Shown piece after piece: positions 56,386 through 64,000 of a DNA stretch of 64,000 nt. Under the pieces are notes generated by a model that made no database searches, was not told the origin of the DNA, and was given only the letters and a program-made list of their open reading frames with translations. The position numbers and the translations under genes are program-made. This stretch comes from Valencia hispanica. Lineage: Eukaryota; Chordata; Actinopteri; Cyprinodontiformes; Valenciidae. The stretch spans positions 35,766,001 to 35,830,000 of the forward strand of contig OY747701.1 of the NCBI GenBank assembly GCA_963556495.2, in the 5' to 3' direction. Each line of letters opens with the position of its first letter. The first letter of the stretch is position 1.

Positions 56386-56874
56386 AGTCCCAACAGTGGC
56401 GGCTGGCCAATAGAGGGCAATATTGTATTTATGTTTAGAATACGAATGCCTCAAGTTGTTAATATTGGCATTAAAATAATCAGTATTTCACATAGCAGCC
56501 TACTGGTATCCAGCCATTTATGTTCTATTGTTTTGGGATGATTATTGAAAATGACTTGATAAGCTATATGCACAGCTCCACTAGGCTACTTCCTGAACTA
56601 AGTACAGCCCTTTTATTTCCTGTCTGTATTTGACAAACTGATCAATCCAGGTGTGTCTGACCTCAGTAGTCACAACAACAATGGTCAGACACACCTGGAT
56701 CAATCCGTTTGTCCTATGATGTAAGACAGGAAATAATAGAGCTGTACTTTGTTCAGGAAATAGTGGAGTTGTGCACAAAGCTCAGAAAGCACAAGTTAGA
56801 TTTTAAAAAAATAATTAAAAAAAGCACAGCCCCACCAAGAAGAATATTTTTCACCAGCCGCCACTGAGTCCCAA
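56386..56874. mobile_element. Fold-back hAT MITE with perfect TSD
   Basis: The body is 56394-56866 (473 bp). It starts CAGTGGCGGCTGG and ends CCAGCCGCCACTG, a perfect 13-bp inverted repeat, with an exact 8-bp duplication AGTCCCAA (56386-56393, 56867-56874). Inside, about 56572-56664 and 56685-56783 form a second, longer inverted repeat; CCAGGTGTGTCTGACC and GGTCAGACACACCTGG are its inner tips. The element can thus fold into a hairpin over most of its length. No coding capacity. Confidence 0.93.
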
Positions 56875-57912
56875 ATCATATTTCAGGATGTGTGGTGGCC
56901 AATTATTTGAAGCACTAGGACCTAGACTGTGGAGCTCGATGGATGGATGGATGGATGGAACAAGCTCTGACATTTTGTTCTAATTAAACCTATTTTAATT
57001 GGTTTACCGGTATTTTCCTAGTGCAGCACAGCCATAGTTGGAAATATTTCCTAGAGTGTTCAAACATCAGAAAGCTTTCGGTTAATGACAAGCTAACTTA
57101 GAAATATCACTGTGATCTGTTTATTCCTTTGTCTTCACTACATCAGCTTGTGTTTTGCTGTCAATCACAGCTGCAATAGAAAGATAGATGAATATCGTAC
57201 AAGTCAAAACTTCTTCATGAATTAATTAAACACATGTTTTTCGGACAGTTTTATAGATTAATCCCAAGATTGAAGTCAGTTTAAAAAAAGGAGGACATAA
57301 TGATGAGGACAGTCAGTGAGACAGAGAAGCACACAGAGGGATGGTGAGCCTCATGCATGGATTAAAAGAGACTCATTGCCGGGATTTGGGAGGAACGATG
57401 AGGTCTGACACACCAGAATGTGCGCTTGCTGTGGCTTAGTGTCACTGTTCTCTCTATCTCAAGTCCTTTTTTACTGGTACTGTAAACTGTACCAACGTTT
57501 ATAAATTCAGTGTCATAACATTCATTTGCCTTTCATTCTTTCTCTCTCTCATGCTCATGGTTCACAGCTTACCACCCCAAGCTCAAACATCGACATGTTC
57601 AGTGGGTGATATGGTTGCATCACGATCCAATTTTTATGGATTTTCCACCTGGTTGCCACAGTAGAAAAAGAAAACCCAATGTTTTCTTCCAGCTGGCTGG
57701 AGACCATGAGCACAGTGTTTTGTTTTTTTTCCAGATGAAGAGGCTGCAGCAAAATACTGTGTTCACACTCTCACACATTTACCCACTAACACCTCAACAA
57801 ATTACACCCTTTAACTGAAATCAATGATAGCAGCAACTAAAGCGCCTCATCAAAATTTTGCAAGCATTTTATCAAATCACCTGATCTGACTTTATCTTTA
57901 CCTCCTCTGCAG
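56875..57912. other. End of the giant intron before the second exon
   Basis: No gene. A GGAT microsatellite lies at 56938-56958. The final stretch (CTTTACCTCCTCTGCAG) is a good polypyrimidine tract and acceptor. Confidence 0.6.
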
Positions 57913-57963
57913 ATCGGAGTTTGATCTGGACTATGACAGCTACCACGAGGACTACTATGACAG
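57913..57963 (+). CDS. Second exon of the hnRNP C/RALY-family gene
   Basis: 51 nt: one base completing Gly with the first exon, then SEFDLDYDSYHEDYYD and AG of an Arg codon, followed by the GTACTG donor at 57964. The family has FDLDYDFQRDYYDR (hnRNP C) or FDYDYYRDDFY (RALY, RALYL) exactly here, so the match to hnRNP C is closest in wording, with one extra residue. The exon/exon border also coincides with the family's, next to the position of the 13-residue hnRNP C2 alternative insert. The following exon (family: Y-x-x-R-V-P-P-P-P) was not found before the window end, so the gene continues beyond 64000. Confidence 0.78.
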
Positions 57964-60109
57964 GTACTGTCAGAAAGTGTGGCCTCTCACACACCTCACT
58001 GCATGTCTGTGAGTCACAGAAAGCAACAAGATTTAACACTCTTGATTTCTATCTACCTTCACGCTGTCTTTCTGTCTCTGTTTAGTATAGCCTGATATTA
58101 CTTAGTAGTCACAATCCCATTTTAAACATTTGCAAACCTGTAAAATATACATTTCCTTATTCAGAGACAGACACAAACCTACTGTTAGCAGAATTCCTGG
58201 TTTTGGATTTGATGAAGATCCTGTGTCTTTAAAAAGGCATTTGACTGAAGGGAAGAAGACCCAGTTGTTCTTGCCTCACAAAACAACAAGGTGGCTCCAT
58301 GACAGTGAGATGTTTCGACACTCCTAAGAGCTTCTGGAAGATTTTCAGGAACTGCTTTGTTCAGTTTTCTTTCCCATGCTCTACTGCAGGAATGTGTGCA
58401 GTTCTAAAAACAGCACTTCCTATTCAGCATTTGGTTTTATATTTTGTTATTCAGAAGGTGTAAGCCAATAAGCGGAAGCACTGTCTTGTAGAAGCATTCA
58501 TACCACTTAAAAATGTTCAGCTACAAGTACTAAGAAGCCATAAGTAGTCCTCCTTACATTCTACCACGAACCACATGAGGGGAAAATGTGCAAAAACATG
58601 CAAGGAGTTGTTGTTTTTAGATGACATCTTAAATTAATTTTCTGACTCACATGAAGTGGTAGAGTATGTCCAGCACATTTAAATGGTGCATTAAAGTTTC
58701 TTAGATTGTATCATCTCTTTTTAATGAATAAGCAATGACGAAATATGAGTATCAGTCCCCGAGTGATGATATTTCTGCTTGTCACAGTCCACATTTGAAC
58801 ACCAGGGAAAACAAGCCAATGGGTGAACAAATTTAAGGATTTTCGTTGGGGTTTTCATTTGTTTTTGCTGCCTTGACATGTTGACAACTGTAAAGTCAAA
58901 ACACATCTCTGTAAAACTGTAAAACACATTGTTGTTAAATAAGTATCATAAACTCTTGGCTGTGCAGTTAAAATGCAGCACATTTGCACTGTAAGCTCAG
59001 CAGTCAGGTGGACAAGGTAGTGAGTGGCTCTGTGTAATCAGTCATCTCCTAAAATTGCTCTGGGACCGTCCAATATCCCTCAGGCCTAAATTCTAACTGC
59101 TGCACTCAGCACATCTGAAAAACAGGAAACGGTCACATCACATTCAGACATATATACACAAACACACACATGCTTAATATGCATATCTTTCTGTTTTTGG
59201 CATATTCTTCAGTTGCTCAAATTACTGTAATCTTTTCTGTGTTGTCATTTTTATCTTTTGTTTTTGTTTTTTTCTTTGCATTTTCTCTCTTTGTTTAGGG
59301 GGAACGCTCACCACTGATTTTCAATTTGTTTCTAACACAGTGCCTGATTATTTTCCTTACTACTGGCTAACACACAGGCAGCTGTGTGTATATGTGTAGG
59401 GAAAAATAAAATATTTATTTGTACATGCATATTCCTCTAGGTTCTGTGAAGTCTATGTGTGCGCGTGTGTATGCGTGCATGCATTTATGTTTCTATGTTG
59501 TTGTTGTAAACGTCTCTTTGTGAGGTTGAGAGAAATTAGTCTTTTGGTCGACTGTCCTGTTGTTCAAACACAAAAGTAAAGTGTCTTTCAGCACACTGAT
59601 AACAGCTCTAGCTGACAAAGCTGCTTTCCATGCATGGTCTAATCCACAGAGACAAACACTCTCACACACACATGCACCCACACACTTTTCTGTAATCCTC
59701 ACTCGTCTGCTTTCTTTCATTGTCTGAGCTTCCTTTCTCCGGAATGACACTTCAAAGCCGGTGTGACATCACGTTGTGTATCTGCCCCCTGCAAACATCT
59801 CAAAAAGACTTTAAACTCCAATGAGTATTTGGTCCCTGTGTCTCCCTATGCAAGAGACAATGCAGTGCTTAAAGCCTTTAAATTCACAAACTTATGCTGT
59901 CTTAATGCAGTTCATCCACAAAAAGCAGACGCACAGTTTGTGCATTGATCTCATTGCCAGGATTTATGGCTTCTCAGAAAACAACAAAACAACATAGAAG
60001 TGAGTTTACAGCTCAATGACAACTCAATCAGCAAATCTACCTTACCATCATGATTTAAGTTTTCCTGTTGGATGCTCACTCTGATTCTGATTAATACCCA
60101 GATTGAATT
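57964..60109. other. Next intron, start; nothing recognised
   Basis: No further family exon and no clear transposon. Short GT-rich tracts at about 59455-59490. Confidence 0.5.
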
Positions 60110-60359
60110 TACAAAGTGCCATAAAAAATTATTTGCCCCCTTACCAGATTTTTCTGTTTTCATATTTAAATACTTCAAATTATCACACAGAGAAAGATGA
60201 ACTGAGTTCAGTCAGACAAGGCCTACTATTGTCCAGAGACACTCAGCGCCATGCACAATTTTGTAAATGTCTGCCAAAAGCTATGGAGAGCGCAAGCCTG
60301 GGATTGGTGCTGAAGATGTCTAGCCATGGTCATATTATCCACTGTTAATTTTTATATTT

Positions 60360-60815
60360 TAACCTGTTATTTTAACCTTCCTTCCAGTGTTTCCTCTGTG
60401 GAAGCCCTCTGCCTCGGGAGTGGTGGTCGGCTGTGGCTGCCTGGGTGCTCTCCAGGTAGCGCTTGAGTGGAGGTGGGGGTCTCGGCCTTGCCTCCTCTGG
60501 GCGCCTGGGGTCAGTGCCATGGCTGCTGTAGCTGATGTGCTGCTGCCAGTGCAGATGGCTCCTTTGATGCCGTTTCCTAACCTGGCCCATCTGTACTCAG
60601 CCCAATGTCCTTTTTATTTCTGTTCTTAAGTGTGTGCGTGCATGAAGGTTGAGTCTGGGGGAGAGGGGTATGACTGTGATCATGCTTTTAATTATGTGGG
60701 GGGAGGATGGAATGTGGTCTTTGTGGGGTCATTTTTAATATGTAAAGCACTTTGAACTGCAATTGTTGTATAAAGACCGCTTTATAAATAAAGTTTGATT
60801 GCTTGATTGATGTAG
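60360..60815 (+). repeat. 3' end of a LINE or LINE-dependent retroposon
   Basis: A GC-rich body is followed by TGTAAAGCACTTTGAACTGC, ATAAATAAAGTTTGATTG and a short TTGATTGA repeat, the typical 3' end of L2-like elements. 5'-truncated, without protein motifs. Confidence 0.6.
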
Positions 60816-60889
60816 CAGATAGAAGAATGTCTCATGGTAGAAGTCAGAAGATATGAACATTTATACTTCACTTCACTGAAGGACCCATG

Positions 60890-61050
60890 GCCTTTATTTA
60901 GCTGTGGCTTGACAGGAAGAAAGGCAGAGAGAGAAGGGAAAGACATGCAGCAAAGGGCCCATGGCCGGGAATCAAACCATCGGCAACTGTGCTGCGGACT
61001 GTAGCCTCTGCATAGAGTGTTCCTGCTCTACATCTGAGCCATTTGGCGCC
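60890..61050 (-). repeat. tRNA-derived repeat fragment
   Basis: The plus strand has GGCCGGGAATCAAACCATCG (reverse of a B box) and CTACATCTGAGCCATTTGGC, then GCC (reverse of a tRNA-like 5' part with A box), with AGAGAGAAGGGAAAGACATG next to it. The order matches a common fish tRNA-derived repeat in minus orientation. Confidence 0.55.
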
Positions 61051-62439
61051 TAAGGGATACAGAGTTATGCAGCAAACCTTTCATTTGGAGAACGAAAAGA
61101 GGGTTTGGGGGTGGCCGCCCCTGTTGTGCTGTCGTGGAATTGCTTTGTGAGACTTCCCAGGCAACAGAGAAGTCTGAAAGGAAAACGTCTTTGTCAATAC
61201 ATGTGCGTGCCAGTGCAAACTTGCTGATGAAGAACTATAAACTAGGCTGAACTCACATCTTAAATGTTTAAACACATCTTTACTGGACGATATATTTAAA
61301 GTCTTGAATTGGCATCTAGGCTTCAACTTCACCACATGTCATTGAGGGATGAGCACATCTCTACACCCCTAAAAATGTGATTTATTGGAAATGGGGAGAG
61401 GGTTGATATTATCTGCAGTACAACCTGAGTTGACGGCCTGAACTAGCTTGCAACTATTGTCTCATTAAATGCAAAACAAGCTATTTCCATTAATAGTTTC
61501 ATTTATTAAGAAAAAAAACTGCTGTCAAAACTATATGTTGTCTTTAGCATCAATATTCACGCCTAATAGCAATTTAAAAATGCTATCTGACCCAACATGT
61601 TTTTTTTTTTTATGTGGGTGAAAGTCAGAGTATCTGGGGAGAATCCACATATCGAAAAGAAGAACCTGCATGCAGGAAGACCCAAGGCTTGAATTTGAAC
61701 CCAGAAAGAAAATGATCTATTAGTTTGTGATCTTCAGCTCAAGCACACCTGGTTTATATGGAAAAAGAATGATCTAAAGGCGACTTGCCTGTCCTCCTCT
61801 GAAAAGCTTAATGAGATGCTGTGGCATGACCATAAAGTGGTCATTAATGTTCAAAAATCCTCAGGTGTTAAGACAAGTCAGCAAAGAAGAGTGGGTAAAA
61901 ATTCCTCCACAGCGATAGGAAAGAGACAGTTTTTTCAAATGGCACTTGTTGCTGCAGTTACGTTTAGGGGGTAATTTGTTTTTCTCATAGGGCCATTTTG
62001 GTTCGGATAACTGTTCCCATAGTTTTTGTGGTTATTTTTGTCTGATATTAAAAATGTGTTTGGTAATCTTAGATGTTTCAGTGAAAAAGGCAAAAAACAG
62101 AAGAAATCTGTAAATGGGCAAATATATTTTTCACAGCACTGTATATTAATTGTTTTTCTGTTCGTTCTGACTTTAGCTCATTTGTTGATCTTTTATAGCT
62201 TCTATAACTGCATAGAAGTAAAACATCTGATTTAAGATCTGAGTCATACATTTACTGATGCAACATGGTCCCTTTTTGTTCTCCTTATTGGAAATACAGT
62301 AAACTCATCTTCTCTTGCAATAACATAATTTCACACTGAAACCTTTAGAAATAATCCAGTGTCGAGAAACAACACAACAAAATCCCCTGTGCCACAATTA
62401 CTGCCTCACTACTGCTAAATTTTTGTGCGACCTTGTGGA

Positions 62440-63075
62440 AGAGCATTTTTGACCGCTCTTCTTGCACAATCTCGCCAGATTGTTCATTGTCCTAGGTTTT
62501 ATCTTATCTTTTCTTCAGATATACCCACAGATTCTCTCTAGAATTTCGGTCTTCAGAACAAAATGGAAATGGATGAGGCTTTAGATTTTTTTTCTTTCTT
62601 TATTCTATTTTTTTTTTGCCAATCAACAATTTCTGTGTTTATTTGTCTAAATGTTTTGGATCATTTTTCCACTGAAAGACTAAATGAAAACTCTTTTTTT
62701 AACTTTTCTTCCAGGTTTTTTTATATGTTCTGGCATCAAGACCTTTGGAAGAAAAACAGACCCCACTGTCAAAGATTATCGACCATACTTAACAGTGGGC
62801 ATATACTCACCTTTGTTTTATCTCAGATCTATCTGGAGACTTTGTTGCTGCAAAGTTATACTTCAGCAACCTCCACATGATTATGTCCATGATGGCAGGA
62901 CAGTAATAGCTTTTTCCTGGTATGCCTCCAAAACAGCATGTTGGCATGTAGACACCATCTAATGGTTGTTATGGAGATTTTGGTGACCCCAAGATGCCAA
63001 TCTTCCTTCTTTGCCCTGCCCATTGTGGGTGTGATGACAGTATAAATATGGATCATTTTCCAGGCTAGTGGCACA
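62440..63075 (-). pseudogene. Heavily decayed Tc1-like transposase
   Basis: The minus strand keeps ISITTIRWCLHANMLFWRHT with RKKLLLS (second helix-turn-helix region, 62856-63000), a PTVKYG block, and FQWKNDPKHLDK (about 62650-62690), which corresponds to the F-Q-Q-D-N-D-P-K-H catalytic block with the Asp replaced. Many stops. Ends not identified. Confidence 0.55.
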
Positions 63076-64000
63076 TAGAAAAATTATGACGGTATGTCAT
63101 ATCATATTTATACCCAAGAAAGAACGGAAGTTTTGGATCAATAATTAAAAGGCCCTAGACATTCTGATCAACTTTAAAAACTGAAGTATAAATGATACAA
63201 ATTCTCCAGTTACATACTTTACTGGTGGATTTCACAACATTTTTTAGTGCGACACTATTTTATTGCAATAAATTATTAATAACAATATCAAGAGGCTTTT
63301 CTACGTACTGTACTTACCAAGGGTGCAATACTTTGAGTGCAGAATTAGCTCTAAATGATATATTTTGATCTTCTGGATTCTGTTTCACCTAGTCAGTGCT
63401 GAGGATTTTCTTTTATTTGTTTATTACCTTAAATCACCACCATATTTCTCTTTCTACAGAAACAGCTATGCACAAAGTGTCATTTCTGTAACCACTATAG
63501 AGGTTGACTGTGATACACCCGCTGTCTGCAGCACTACCAGCCTGGCGGGGAGTTATTGATTGGCCCTGACAGAACCAATTACATTCAGTGACAGATAGAG
63601 ACATGGAGCGGTCCACTGAGAGGAGGCCGACGCCAGAGGGAAACACTTTCACTCTTTTGCTCTGGATAGAAACTAAAAAACAACAGCAAAGGAACAGTGC
63701 AAAGATGTATATTTATTTTAATAACGGCTTTCTGATTTTACCTAGTTTATTTTTTCCTTTTAATATTTCTACGATCTGCCTATTCTGGCTGAATATAATC
63801 AGACAGATCTTATACCATTTGATTTTGGGGATGAATATTGATGAAATAATTGAAGTGTTTAAACCATTAAATATTAACTGCTGAAGAAATTGAAGATATT
63901 GCCATATTTCCTCTGTCAGATTCAAATTAGGACCTTGACTGGGTAACTTCAAACTATTAGTATGTCTTCCACTCATAAGAATCTTGTTTGCAAAAATAAA
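63076..64000. other. Intron sequence with a possible Tc1 scrap at the end
   Basis: No gene. Minus-strand 63880-63960 reads KLPSQGPNLNLTEEIWQYL, similar to the S-Q-S-P-D-L-N-P-I-E-x-L-W end block of Tc1 transposases, so another relic probably runs off the window. Confidence 0.4.

Larger units (their letters stand above)
1557..57912 (+). other. 56.4-kb intron of the hnRNP C/RALY-like gene
   Basis: It is bounded by a GTGAGT donor at 1557 and a TGCAG acceptor ending at 57912. The flanking exons have complementary phases (GG | A gives Gly), so direct splicing restores one frame. No intervening exon with family homology was recognised. Most sequence families in the window are transposable elements lying inside this intron, on both strands. 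A teleost intron of this size is long and recalls the large introns of RALYL in other vertebrates, but that is only suggestive of paralogue identity. Confidence 0.65.
60110..62142 (+). mobile_element. Tc1/mariner-type element with inserted retroposon fragments
   Basis: The ends are diverged inverted repeats: CAAAGTGCCATAAAAAATTA then TTTGCCCCC on the left (60112 on), and in reverse complement CAGTGCTGTGAAAAATATAT then TTGCCCATT on the right (to 62140). TA flanks both sides. The right part has CCTCCACAGCGATAGGAAAG and TTTAGGGGGTAATTTGTTTT, which I recall from a common fish Tc1/mariner element with TTTGCCCCC ends. Transposase coding is not intact. It contains LINE and SINE fragments (60360-60815, 60890-61050). 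Confidence 0.65.

Noticed and set aside
58130..58327. 65-codon ORF after the second exon
   Set aside because: No match to the hnRNP C/RALY continuation and no convincing splice sites.
63460..63559. Possible next hnRNP exon after a TTTCTACAG acceptor
   Set aside because: The peptide (NSYAQSVISVTTIEV) does not resemble the family's Y-x-x-R-V-P-P-P-P segment and runs into a stop.
1..64000. Antisense bias of transposons relative to the host gene
   Set aside because: Most Tc1, L1, hAT, Penelope and pogo copies are antisense, but L2-like, piggyBac, THAP and SINE copies are sense; numbers too small.

Overview
The window looks like intronic DNA from a ray-finned (teleost) fish. It is AT-rich, almost without conserved protein-coding exons, and packed with a fish-type repeat set: Tc1/mariner, hAT, piggyBac, pogo, L1/Tx1-like, L2/CR1-like and Penelope-like elements, and tRNA-derived SINEs. 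No bacterial, organellar or free viral genes were seen. Identifications rest on motif reading by eye; no search was run.

The only host coding sequence I can support is two short plus-strand exons, at 1481-1556 and 57913-57963. Joined, they keep one frame and match the segment of the hnRNP C/RALY/RALYL family just after the RRM: a basic linker, then an acidic, tyrosine-rich FDLDYD...DYYDR stretch. They imply one intron of 56,356 bp, so nearly everything else is intron cargo.

Layout. 1-6.9 kb: first exon, a Tc1 relic, a hAT-type MITE with a perfect 8-bp target duplication. 7.0-16.0 kb: a minus-strand L1-like retrotransposon with intact ORF1, a frameshifted ORF2, an unusually long GC-rich 3' region containing a perfect 152-bp inverted repeat, and a poly(A) tail. 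16.5-20 kb: a dead Tc1 copy, then an internally deleted hAT transposase. 23.2-24.7 kb: an old Tc1. 26.2-33.9 kb: an L2-like LINE split by two DNA transposons. One is a fold-back element made of 22-bp repeats carrying a zinc-ribbon/helix-turn-helix ORF, with target duplication TACCAC. The other is a TTAA-flanked element carrying a THAP domain and a hAT-dimerisation fragment. 35.2-36.5 kb: a Penelope-like relic with a GIY-YIG-like region. 38.3-39.9 kb: a Tc1 copy with an intact 350-codon transposase, next to a TA microsatellite. 41-45 kb: a Tc1 relic and a MITE with captured transposase DNA. 48.3-49.4 kb: an L2-like 3' fragment. 50.7-55.1 kb: a three-level nest, hAT inside piggyBac inside pogo. 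55.3 kb: a SINE. 56.4 kb: a fold-back hAT MITE. 57.9 kb: second exon. 60.1-62.1 kb: a Tc1/mariner-type element holding other retroposon fragments. 62.4-64 kb: Tc1-like relics.

The nesting gives a relative chronology. The L2-like LINE and the pogo element are old hosts of later insertions. The 22-bp fold-back element, the TTAA/THAP element and piggyBac came later. The 51.26-kb hAT is younger than its piggyBac host. The intact Tc1 copy is among the youngest insertions. The best candidates for something undescribed are the 22-bp fold-back element with its small zinc-ribbon protein and the THAP/hAT composite in TTAA.
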